In this document: piece after piece, positions 1 through 8,600 of the stretch
Numbering within the stretch: position 1 is the stretch's first letter
Layout of the letters: each line of letters begins with the position of its first letter
Source of the DNA: Candidatus Cloacimonadota bacterium
GTDB lineage: Bacteria > Cloacimonadota > Cloacimonadia > Cloacimonadales > Cloacimonadaceae
Assembly (NCBI GenBank): GCA_012728875.1
Contig: JAAYEF010000004.1
Location: forward strand, 1 to 64,000
Reading direction: 5' to 3'
DNA length: 64,000 nt
The notes under the pieces: generated by a model
Database searches by the model: none
Seen by the model: only the letters and a program-made list of their open reading frames with translations
Told to the model about the DNA's origin: nothing
Translations under genes and position numbers: made by a program

Positions 1-107
1 ACGCAGGGATATTTAACGTATCCAACCACGTTGGAGGGATCAGACTCCACCGCGGCGAGCATGCCGATGGCAAGCATCAGCAAAAGCGGAAATATAAGTT
101 TTTTCAT
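1..107 (-). CDS. Secreted protein, N-terminal fragment
   Basis: Only the first 35 codons are present; the gene continues beyond the window start. The reading begins at an ATG preceded by a GGAGGAATGTT Shine-Dalgarno region. The first residues (MKKLIFPLLLMLAIG...) form a lysine start followed by a hydrophobic stretch ending at about residue 19, which is a signal peptide. The mature start reads ESDPSNVVGYVKYPC. I cannot assign a function from so little. Its upstream region contains a shortened version of the leader found before the large secreted genes of this window, so it is probably expressed with the same set. Confidence 0.75.
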   Translation of the reverse strand, partial: MKKLIFPLLLMLAIGMLAAVESDPSNVVGYVKYPC

Positions 108-324
108 AACATTCCTCCATTAGAGAATGGTATTGTCATAAAATTTTTTAAGGTTTACCGGCCGGTGCATTTGGGCCGGCCAACCGACGTTGAACGCTTT
201 CCGGACTGCCCTTGGGCAAGCCGGGCTTGGTTTTGAAAGTACTTTGTTCATCGCACATTACACACTATAAAAAAAGCAATTTTCTATATGCGGACAATCT
301 AAGTAAGGCTCTTATTCCTGTCAA
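108..324 (-). promoter_or_regulatory. Shortened copy of the island leader, with promoter
   Basis: On the minus strand a TTGACA box (324-319) is followed after 16 nt by TTAGAT (302-297), a plausible sigma-70-like promoter. The leader then carries the conserved element reading TTTCAAAACCAAGCCCGG (238-221), equivalent to the CTCAAAATCAAACCGGGG element before the other secreted genes. The promoter box lies only about 217 nt from the start codon, against about 495-508 nt in the five full copies, so the 5' half of the leader is missing. Confidence 0.4.
148..258 (-). CDS. Possible short leader ORF (36 codons)
   Basis: An ATG-to-TAA frame lies inside the shortened leader and ends 40 nt before the start of the secreted protein. 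Its residues 6-13 read STFKTKPG, matching STLKIKPG and STFKIEPG in the longer leader ORFs. The serine codon is AGT here and TCA elsewhere, and the Thr, Lys, Pro and Gly codons also differ at silent positions, which hints at selection on the peptide. No Shine-Dalgarno sequence is visible before the ATG, so translation is doubtful; it may be the remnant of a longer ORF. Confidence 0.25.
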   Translation of the reverse strand: MCDEQSTFKTKPGLPKGSPESVQRRLAGPNAPAGKP

Positions 325-345
325 GCAGAATTTTTGTTTTTTTTA

Positions 346-1000
346 ATAGATTTTAGGATACACAGGATTGGGACGATGAAAAAAGATAAGATAGTGATGA
401 AGTTAAGAAGATAAGAAGTGAAGTAGTTATGAAGAGGCGAGATGGCGAGGTGGCGAGGTGGCGAGATGGCGAGATGGAGAGGTGGCGAGGTGGAGACAAA
501 GAGACTGAGAGACTGAGAGACTATTCAGTTATCAGTATAGAGTTGTCAGTTGTTAGTAGTTTTTGCGTGGTGCGCAGCGAAACGACAAAACGTTAAAACG
601 CTAAATGGACTGGATCCCTCACGTTCGTTCGGGATGACGGAGTGGTGACGGTTTGGACGTTCTTGTAATAGGTTTTCGTGTCACAAAATCCCTTTTTTAT
701 CCGGAGCATCCTGTGCATCCCTAATCTATTAAAAATCTGCGTTATCTGCGAAATCTGCGTGCCTTCCTCCTGCTTGATACCCTCGGATTATCTTCCGCCT
801 TCCCTCCCATAGGCCTCCCGTAAAAATATGGGGAGGACTTAAGGGTGTCTTTAGGTTGTGTTTGGGATGGAGCCCAGGGGCGAGGTGGCGAGATGGCGAG
901 ATGGAGACTGGGAGACTGGGAGACTGAGAGACAGAGAGCGAATGGATATCCTAAAACTATAAAACGTCCTTATCCGTTTAATCTGTAGCATCCGTTAAAT
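346..1000. repeat. Gene-free spacer filled with mosaic repeat words
   Basis: I see no credible gene here. The spacer contains recurrent words found again throughout 1-33 kb: a GGCGAG(A/G)TGG tandem array (437-497 and 879-908), GACTGAGAGACTGAGAGA runs, the hairpin word GGATCCCTCACGTTCGTTCG (about 609-640), a GTAATAGGTTTTCGTGTCAC word (665-684), and CATCCTGTGCATCCCTAATC followed by (A/T)TCTGCG repeats (about 705-757). They are degenerate, occur in both orientations and contain no protein-coding signal. Confidence 0.7.
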
Positions 1001-1122
1001 CCGTATAAAATTAATCTGCGTTATCTGCGTGCCATAACGAATTTCCTTGACATATTCCGCAGGGTTTTTGGCATGAAATGGAATAAGATATAGACGAACC
1101 TTAGAACAATGAGGACGATACA

Positions 1123-1821
1123 ATGAAGAAGACTTTTTTTGCCCTGATGCTCTTGGCGCTGCTTGCCACTCTGACGGCGCAGACCACCACACCCCGAAGC
1201 TGGTATTTCCTGCTGCAGGATGCCAACGGTAACCACCTGCCTGAGAATCATGAAGGCTTGAAAATGACCGCCACCCTGCATGGCGTGAACCGTGATGCCC
1301 AGACCCCTGGCTTCGGTTTTTCATATAGCAACGGATATATGATGGCCAGAACGCAACTGGGAAATTTTGGCGAGGAATGGGAAATTGGTGACATTTTGAC
1401 CGTGGTGATCACCCGCGAAGGTGAGCCCGGCAGCGGTGCGCTGATCAAGCTGCCCATCCCCGAAGGCAGCGGCCCCATCTGGTGGGGTGTGCCGGAATAT
1501 GAAGGCAAAAGCTTTCCCGGCGAGCCCATCCGGCTCCATCCTTTTGAACTGACGCTGCGTTGCGACAACCCCCAGAAACACCAGATATATAAGGATGGGG
1601 AAAAAACCGTGCTGCCGCTGAACCAAGGCATCCGCCCCAACGACCTGCAAAGCCTGCCCGGAAAATACAGCCTGGGACCCGCGCCAAAAGGTATGCGCTG
1701 GGAACCCACCGAGGTGGAGCTGAGCCTGAACGACTTCACGCTGCAAAAACGCTTGGATGATGACGGCACAGAGTATGAATGCTATGCCTTGGAACTGGAG
1801 TTCCGCCTCCTGGAAGAGTGA
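1123..1821 (+). CDS. Small secreted protein of unknown function
   Basis: The 232-residue product begins with a clear signal peptide (MKKTFFALMLLALLATLTAQ), so it is exported. GAGG lies about 10 nt upstream of the ATG. The mature part has no family I recognise. It is rich in W, P and G (ITREGEPGSG, GPIWWGVPEYEG), has two cysteines only if the single C in LRCDN and the late ECYALE are counted, and ends in an acidic tail (EFRLLEE). A beta-rich fold is likely from the alternating pattern. It stands alone between two repeat-filled spacers, lacks the long leader of the neighbouring giant genes, and no terminator hairpin is obvious after its stop. Confidence 0.7.
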   Translation: MKKTFFALMLLALLATLTAQTTTPRSWYFLLQDANGNHLPENHEGLKMTATLHGVNRDAQTPGFGFSYSNGYMMARTQLGNFGEEWEIGDILTVVITREGEPGSGALIKLPIPEGSGPIWWGVPEYEGKSFPGEPIRLHPFELTLRCDNPQKHQIYKDGEKTVLPLNQGIRPNDLQSLPGKYSLGPAPKGMRWEPTEVELSLNDFTLQKRLDDDGTEYECYALELEFRLLEE

Positions 1822-2381
1822 CAATGTGGCGAGTTGGCGAGGTGGCGAGTTGGCGAGTCTGTCATTCTGGAGCGTCAGCGATAGGATCCAGTCCTTTATA
1901 GGTTTTAGCGTTTTAGCGATTTAGCGTTTTAGGGTCTGTGATTTTGTGGTTTCAGACTAAAAATACCGGGCTGGCGGATGGTGGCAGGGCTTTTTTGGGC
2001 ACAATGGCCTGGATTCCTCCCTGCGGTCGGAATGACGGCTGGCTCGGGCTTGGTTACTGAAGATACTGGGCTGGGAGATGGTAACAGGCTTGGATTGACG
2101 CCAAGGACTGGATCCCTCACGTGCGTTCGGGATGACAGACTGGTTCGGGTTTGGGTACTAAAGATACAGAACTGGCGGATGGTGACAGGGCTTTTTATTC
2201 TCAAGGACTGGATCCTATCGCTTCGCTCCAGGATGACGGACTGGCCATCTGGCCATCCCTGCCACATTGCTTCTTCATAACTCCTTCACTTCTTAATCTT
2301 CATATCTCTTTTTCATCGTCCCAATCCTGTGCATCCCTAATCTATTATCTGCGTAATCGGCGTAATCTGCGTGAACCCAAA
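1822..2381. repeat. Gene-free spacer of repeat words
   Basis: No gene is visible. The stretch holds GGCGAG repeats just after the stop of the preceding gene (1826-1858), a reversed GGATCC hairpin word (about 1860-1892), GTTTTAGCG repeats (1899-1933), three copies of a word of the type GACTAAAGATACAG-GCTGGCGGATGGT (about 1951, 2050 and 2155), two further GGATCC/GGATTCC hairpin variants (about 2009 and 2105), the CGCTTCGCTCCAGGATGACG variant (2206-2240) and the CCTGTGCATCCCTAATCTAT word (about 2326-2345). Confidence 0.65.
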
Positions 2382-2407
2382 AAACCCCCGCGGCGAAGCA
2401 GGGGTTT
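2382..2407 (-). terminator. Intrinsic terminator of the 597-residue secreted protein gene
   Basis: Read on the minus strand, AAACCCC and GGGGTTT arms flank a short GC-rich loop and run into a T-tract. It lies 40 nt after the stop codon of the gene at 2447-4240. Confidence 0.75.
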
Positions 2408-2446
2408 GATATCATTGGCGGGATTGTTCCCACCGGGGTTATTAGC

Positions 2447-4240
2447 TTATTTCAGCTTGAGCTGCGCCCTTTCGATGGTTTCGATGGCGCTGACTTTGCT
2501 GTCCAAGCTTGCTTTCTTGATGATGTTGTTCTTTTCGCTCAGGCGGCTAAGCTGATGGTTTGCCACAGCCTTGCTGCCATCAGCTTCGGTGGAAGCAGTG
2601 GCATAGAAGAACTGGAAAGGATCGTCTTCGATGTAGGAATAGCCAAGGTCAGCAGTTCCGCCCACAATGAGGTCCCAAGGTCTGGGAGCGTAGGGATCGT
2701 TTGAACCATAGAGGTTGTAGCTGTCGGCACCATCCACTTCATCCCAATAGATGAGGGGGAAGCCGTCTTCAAGAACGACGCTGATGATGGGGGCTTCAGT
2801 TTCCAAAGTCAGAACCGAGACACCGGCACGGATGAGGAAGTCATAATCATATCCCAGGAACCAATCTTCTTCAGTGGGATCCCAGAAATAGGAGGTGGTC
2901 CAGCCGGACATCGGGTCGTCATCATCCACAGCAAGTCCGGGGCAGTTGGGGTTCGCGTTAACCTGTTTGTATGCCAACATGAAGCTTTCGCCGGCTTCAA
3001 ATTCCAGGTTCAGGTGGGAGACATCATAGTCGTTCCACTGTCCCAAAACGCAGGGAACGGGATTGGGGGTGACATAGAGCAGATTGGGCCAGCCCCCATC
3101 CCAATTGTAGATGGCATATTTGAGGTTGGCGTTGCTACCGGAAGCGGATGGCCAGGTGCTGTCCCAAACGCGGATGCCAACGGTTTCCAGCTTGAGGGGA
3201 GCGGCATAGTACCAGAAGTCCACGCCAATTTCAACATCGGCTGCGTTCCAGGCGTAGGCGTTTGGTGGTTCAACGTCGCCAATGGGTGAATATACCAGAT
3301 TTCCCGGAGCTGTGAAGGTGATTTGTTCCAGATCCTTGGATGCGTTGGAAGCAATCATATCTCCGGTGGAGGCGGCGGCTTCTGCCACCAGCTTGTAGAA
3401 ACCGGCTTCTGCAGGATAGAAGACTCCGTCAGGGATGAAGAAGTCAAGTTCTTCCTCGGCTGCCATGGGCTGGCTTAACGCGCTGCCTTGCCAGAAAATG
3501 CTATTGTCTTCCTGGTCATAGATGGTGAGGGTAATGTCAGCATTGGTGGCAACACCGTAGTTTTTCACCGCTGCGCCAAAGAGCACTTCATCACCGGGCT
3601 GCCAGAAGACATTTTGAGCCCAATAGATGTCTGCAACGCCAACATCGACGAAATCGCCAACGTAATCAACGTCTGCGGTCCATGCCCAGGCGAGGTCGTT
3701 GGACCAGACATCTTCGTTCGGATTCCAGCCATAGTCGGGCAGATAGGTCCAGCTGTTGCCAAGAGCGCCGCGCTGGGCCAGTACTGCAGTTTTTCTGGCT
3801 GCGGATCCGTTCGGCACGGAAAGCACAATGGCAAATTTTTCACCGCCGGCAAATGTGCGCGCGGATTCGGCAAAACCTGTGAAGTCAAACACAGTGGTAC
3901 CGGAATACCAAGTGATATTAGCAAAGTTGATGGTAACCGAAGGAGTGCCCAAGCCACCTTCGATGATGTTGCCATTGGCATCAACATGCAGAAGTTCCGC
4001 CATCACATTTGCTTGTCCAGCAACGCCTGCCTGGTAAAAATACATGGAGACGTTGTTCACCACGCAGGGACCAGAGGGCTCGAATATAACGCCAAGCCGG
4101 GTCACGGATGGAGCAGTCAAATCCGGAAGAGTTATGTAGGTGGTGATATCGCCAACATTTCCACTCCAGTGATAAAGTGGAACACCGCTCAATGACACCA
4201 AAGCCAAAACGGCGAGCAATAATACTGTTAATTTCTTCAT
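2447..4240 (-). CDS. Large secreted beta-domain protein, 597 aa
   Basis: Residues 1-19 are a signal peptide (MKKLTVLLLAVLALVSLSG). Residues about 45-190 are a beta-rich domain of unknown family. Residues about 195-310 resemble a CARDB-type cell-adhesion domain (paired VKNYG...ITLTIYD strands). Residues about 310-480 form another beta domain. About 485-560 is the C-terminal module shared with the other large proteins here: YNLYGSNDPYA followed by FFYATAS. A 38-residue charged, probably helical tail ends in QLKLK, an extension the paralogues do not have. The ATG has AGAGGAG upstream. The gene has its own long leader and terminator, so it is probably monocistronic. A surface or extracellular structural or binding role is likely, but the ligand is unknown. 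Confidence 0.8.
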   Translation of the reverse strand: MKKLTVLLLAVLALVSLSGVPLYHWSGNVGDITTYITLPDLTAPSVTRLGVIFEPSGPCVVNNVSMYFYQAGVAGQANVMAELLHVDANGNIIEGGLGTPSVTINFANITWYSGTTVFDFTGFAESARTFAGGEKFAIVLSVPNGSAARKTAVLAQRGALGNSWTYLPDYGWNPNEDVWSNDLAWAWTADVDYVGDFVDVGVADIYWAQNVFWQPGDEVLFGAAVKNYGVATNADITLTIYDQEDNSIFWQGSALSQPMAAEEELDFFIPDGVFYPAEAGFYKLVAEAAASTGDMIASNASKDLEQITFTAPGNLVYSPIGDVEPPNAYAWNAADVEIGVDFWYYAAPLKLETVGIRVWDSTWPSASGSNANLKYAIYNWDGGWPNLLYVTPNPVPCVLGQWNDYDVSHLNLEFEAGESFMLAYKQVNANPNCPGLAVDDDDPMSGWTTSYFWDPTEEDWFLGYDYDFLIRAGVSVLTLETEAPIISVVLEDGFPLIYWDEVDGADSYNLYGSNDPYAPRPWDLIVGGTADLGYSYIEDDPFQFFYATASTEADGSKAVANHQLSRLSEKNNIIKKASLDSKVSAIETIERAQLKLK

Positions 4241-4736
4241 AATTTTTCTCCTCTATTTAAAGAGTGTTTTTTTGTTTGGTTTGAAGAATCACTTTTTGGG
4301 GCTTGCCTCCCTGGAGTGGGCTGGCTGCCCCTGTTTGGTTTTGAGGATGGATTGCAGGTAACGGATACCCGGTTCCGCAGCGGAAGACGCGACTTCGTGT
4401 GTGTGTGCGATGTAATTTTTTCGAATGCGCCTTGCGGGGGGAAGCGATGGCTCCGTTGTGAATAAAGGGGTTGATAAATCTTGGGGGCTATTTGAGCGCA
4501 AAAATGGATGCTTCGATGGCGGGACTGCCATCGGCAGATTCAAGACAAAAAGACAATGGCTCTGCGTGCCACAGAAGTTCTGCATCAATTTTCGCTCCTT
4601 GTTCCGCTTTTGCGGGGTGAGATAAAAACCTGTTTAATCCATAAAGGGAGAGGGTTTCTGCATCCGGCTCCCAGTTTTTTATAATATGCCCAAAAGGGCA
4701 GTTTACATTTTTTTCAAGTTAGCGTTTCTTTGTCAA
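4241..4736 (-). promoter_or_regulatory. Long conserved leader upstream of the 597-residue secreted protein
   Basis: On the minus strand: TTGACA at 4736-4731; AAGGAG and then an ATG at 4585 that opens a 98-codon ORF; CATCGCACA at 4412-4404; a CTCAAAACCAAACAGGGG element at 4345-4328; GATTCTTCAAA near 4291; then the SD and the main ATG at 4240. Distances are 151 nt from TTGACA to the leader ATG and 345 nt from leader ATG to main ATG, the same as in the other full copies. I could not identify a convincing -10 box at the standard spacing. Confidence 0.5.
4289..4585 (-). CDS. Putative leader ORF (98 aa)
   Basis: The frame starts at an ATG nine nt after AAGGAG and stops 48 nt before the secreted-protein gene. 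Its last third carries IAHTHEVASS and, twenty codons after IAH, SILKTKQG, matching IAH...STLKIKPG in the leader ORFs at 14333 and 25209. The product has no signal peptide and an odd composition rich in P, S, R and C. That makes a functional protein uncertain: the frame may serve translation-dependent control, or simply overlie a conserved RNA. Confidence 0.35.
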   Translation of the reverse strand: MQNFCGTQSHCLFVLNLPMAVPPSKHPFLRSNSPQDLSTPLFTTEPSLPPARRIRKNYIAHTHEVASSAAEPGIRYLQSILKTKQGQPAHSREASPKK

Positions 4737-4739
4737 GAA

Positions 4740-5561
4740 CTTTTTTTTAATTTTGTCAAAATAGATTAGGGATGCACAGGAAAATGGCGAGATGGCGGGG
4801 TGGCGAGGTAGCGAGTTGGCGAGTTGGCGGGGTGCGCAGCGAAACGATAAAACGCTAAAACGTTAAAACACATAATGGACTGGATCCCTCACGTTCGTTC
4901 GGGATGACGCGTGGCTCCGGATTTGGGCGTGTATGTAACAGGCTTTCGTGTCACACATAAGGTTTTAGGGTTTTGGCGAGAAGCGGGAAAGCGTGATGGA
5001 GCACAGGCTTCAGCCGGTCGTTGGTGCCAGATTCATCTGGCACATGAAACAAATCCACCATCCCCTTCCTCCGGATAAATCCGGAGTCTCCGACCGGTTG
5101 GAAACCGGTATTCCGGCTGGCGCAGTCTCTCTGGGTTTTGGAGTGTTTTTCCTTGTGGTTGGCAGATAGTGACGAGGCTTTTTTATTCCGACGGACTGGA
5201 TCCCTCACGTTTGTTCGGGATGACGCGCTCATCAGAGTTTTACCTGTGTATGTAACAGGTTTTCGTGCCTTAAACAACTACCAACTTTATACTGACAACT
5301 GAATACTCTCTCAGTCTCCCCGTCTCCAAGTCTCTTTGTCACCTTGTCACTCTGTCTCTTTGTCACCTAACAAAAATCCCCTTTTATCCTGACCATCCTG
5401 TGCATCCCTAATCTATTAATAATCTGCGTGAACCATCTCGCCATCTCGCCATCTCGCCTTTTCATAACTCCCTAACTTTTTATCCCTTTTTTATCCTCAT
5501 CATCCTGTGCATCCCCAATCTATTAAAAAATCTGCGTAATCGGCGTAATCTGCGTGAACAA
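4740..5561. repeat. Gene-free spacer of repeat words
   Basis: Between two minus-strand secreted genes I see only repeat words: GATTAGGGATGCACAGG (4763-4780), GGCGAG tandem units (about 4786-4830), AAAACGTTAAAAC runs, two GGATCCCTCACGTT(C/T)GTTCG hairpin words (about 4880 and 5199), two GTAACAGG(C/T)TTTTCGTG-type words (4936 and 5252), CATCCTGTGCATCCC twice (about 5391 and 5500) and TCTGCG(T/G)AATC repeats up to the terminator of the next gene. Confidence 0.65.
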
Positions 5562-5587
5562 AAGAAAACCCCCGCGGCTGCGGGGGT
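5562..5587 (-). terminator. Intrinsic terminator of the 1173-residue secreted protein gene
   Basis: A perfect seven-pair stem CCCCCGC/GCGGGGG (5569-5575 with 5580-5586) with a four-base loop is followed on the minus strand by TTTTCTTTT. It lies about 40 nt after the stop codon. Confidence 0.85.
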
Positions 5588-5623
5588 GGATTGTGTATGG
5601 GATCGCTGGCGCGATACGAAGTG

Positions 5624-8600
5624 TTATTTGTTTTTCAGGATGGGGTTCAGGCTCTTGTTTTTGCCTCTTTCGCCCCAGGTTTTGCGACTCATGGTGTTGG
5701 GTTGCAGGCGCAGGGTTTCCTTTTTGGCAGTGGTCTGTGCCTTGCTTCCGTCGAGCTGGCTGGAGGCGGTCACATAGAAGAACTGATATGGCTCATCAAT
5801 AAGGTGCGGATAGGTCAGATGAGGCCAGCCTTCCTTGAGACGTTCCCACAGCTCCAGCGGGAGATAGGGATCGTTGGTGCCATACACGTTGTAGGACACA
5901 GCACCTTCCACGGCGTCCCAGTTGACGGTGGGGAAGCCATCATCCATCACGATGGTGATCTGGGGAGCAGGCACTTCGCCGGGCTGGCCGAAGCCAATTT
6001 CGGCGGAAATCGCCCAGGTGCCGGATGTATCATTAAATACGTACAGGTTGCCCGGGTTGGCCGACCACGTGATCGCATACATGCCATAGTCATAGTCCGT
6101 GTTGAAGAGGAAATAGGAGTTTGTGTCATCATTGCCAGTGTTGGGCAGGTTTTCAAAGGCGATGGCGAAGAATTGGTCGGTGATTTCGATGGGTTCGCCG
6201 TTGTTGAAGTTTGCGAATTCAAAGAGATCCCAGTCTCCGCCGCCGTCCATGCCGGTCATATTCACCACAGGAGGCGTGGCAAAATATGGACGGGCGAGTA
6301 TGGCGCTTCCTTCGGCGGGGGTGTGGAGATAGATTTGCAGATGGACGTTGCTCTGGGGATAGGCAGTTGCGGCTTCGGTGCGGTAGAGATATAGCGAAGC
6401 TCCGGTGCTGTAGAAGGGATTGTGGAACAAGTTGAGAGTACCCCAGGTGTCGGTCGCAGGAATTGTGGGCATGATGGCGCTGTAGTTTTCCACGCCATAG
6501 TCGTAGAAAACCCAGACGGGATCCGCCACTTCGATGCTGTAAACATCGGTGTCGGCTTCATTGCCATGGACGTCTTTGGCACGGATGAAATACAGGATTT
6601 CCTGATCCAGTTCGCCGCCTGCGGGAATCACTCCCCACCAAATATCGGGTTCTGTGGCTTCGTCGTCTTCCTCCATTTCCCAATTGTACCAAGTGTTGCC
6701 ATTATCGTAGCTCATGAAGACAGTTGCTTCAGCCACTGTGCTTTCGTCTGTGATGGTGGCTTCCACATAGCGGTGTTGATCGGGATTGGCGGTGTTTACC
6801 ACGGGCAGGAACTTGATCGTGGGAGGATCGAAGTCCGCAACGTCGCCGGTGAAGAGACAGAAGTCATCCACCATGAAGACGAAGGCGTCGTTTGAAACGC
6901 ACTGGATGGCAACGTAGATCACCTGTCCGGGATAGTTCAAGGGATATTGGTATTGGGTCCAGTCCACCGGGGCTTCGATGTAGGTTCCGGGGCTGATCTG
7001 GATGAAGGAATCGGGGTTCGTATCCGTGGTGGAAACCAGCACCTTGAAGCGCTCCAAACCGTAGTTCGCAGTGATGGATTTGGCATGGAAGCGGACTTTA
7101 AGGTCTGCAACCGCCGAAATCGGGGGTGAAATCAGCCAGTCGTTGTTGGCAGTGCCATTGGCAGCGAAGCAGGCGGCATATCTATTTCCGCCGTGGGCTT
7201 CCCAGCCTTGGGTGTCCAGGGGCGGATTTGTGGTGCTGGGATTGAAGATGATGTAGCTGCCGGTGTAGTATTGGTTCGGGAAATCCACATCTTCTATTCC
7301 CCAGGTGCCGGTGCCATCTCTGTCATACAGGGTCCAGGGTGGAAATTCGAGCGTGAAGTCTGTGTAGGGCTCAAAACCTTCGCACCAAGGGAAATGGCTG
7401 ATGGTGGGGTCTGCCATGATTTGGAAGGAAGAAAGCTCGGACAAGCTCGTCTCGCCATCTCCATAGGCTTCCACAGCCCAATACCAGCGTTCGCCATATT
7501 CGTAGCTCATGGGTTTTCCCAAATCCAGCACAGGGTTGAATTGAGTACCAGAAATTTCTTCCCAAATTTCGAACGGGTTGTCAGGATAGTTTTCCTCATC
7601 TTCATAAAGCACCAGAGTATAGCTTTCAGGCATGCCGCCGCCGGCACCCATCTGCCAGCGGAAGTTGAATCCGTCCTTGGGCAGGCCTGTCAATCCCAGA
7701 GGATAGACCAGGACTGGAGGAGCGGGAGGACCGCTGGCACCCTCGCCCCAAAGCTCAAGCATGAGATCGCCTTCGGTGAATTCGCTTTCAGTTCCGGCGC
7801 GGAGAGCATGAAGTCCGTCGTTGCCGCTTTCGGATTCCAGAATCAGGAACCAACCATTGACGCCGGCAGTCTTGTTCAACTGCACCGAAACCCAGCCCGA
7901 GCTTTGAGCCACGGGGGTGGGCAGGTCAAGCTCAACTTTGTAGCCGTTGTAGCTCCAGCCGGGAGGATAGCCGATACTATAGACTTTTCCAGTGACGGCA
8001 ACCGGGGTGGCATTATTCCAATCCGGCATGGTGTTTGCGTCACCATCATAGAAACGTACGATGAAGGGTTCGGTTTCACGGGGTGTCCATTCCACCCAGC
8101 TTGTTCCATTATTATATGCGGCAAGCCCATAAAACACGATCTTATGGATTTCCTCCGCCGGGGCGACGAAATATTCCGCCGCTTCAAAGTCCGTGGAGCC
8201 ATCTATAACCGAGGTATAGGCATTATCGCCGGATTGGTCCTGCACAAAGAGGTTGTCCATGTTGTAGGGCACGAAGTTTGCCGTGAGGCTCTTGTCCCCG
8301 TTCATCAGGACAGAGGTTCTGGCCAGACTGCCATTTGCCACATCACCGTCCCAGTGGCTCCAAGTGTAGCCGAATCCGGGAGAAGCGGCAACGTTTACCG
8401 TGCTGTTTTGCGGCACATCCAAGGTTCCCAGAATGGGGAAGGTGGTTCCGCTGTCCTCCGGGCTCACATCCATGCTAAGCTCGTAGGAAGGCATGGTGAA
8501 GAGCTCCACATCGTCGATGAACCAGGTGTCCTTGCTGGTAAAAAAGCCTCCGCATTCGTACAGGAATCCGAAATAGACTCCAATACCGTTCAGACCAGCC

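Noticed and set aside
249-260. CATCGCACATTA on the plus strand inside the minus-strand leader of the first gene
   Set aside because: It matches the leader word at 21475 exactly but lies in the opposite orientation relative to its gene, so it cannot play the same role; noted as a likely coincidence.
437-497. Possible CRISPR array in the GGCGAG tandem repeats
   Set aside because: Units are about 8-10 nt with drift and have no spacers of constant length; no cas gene is present.
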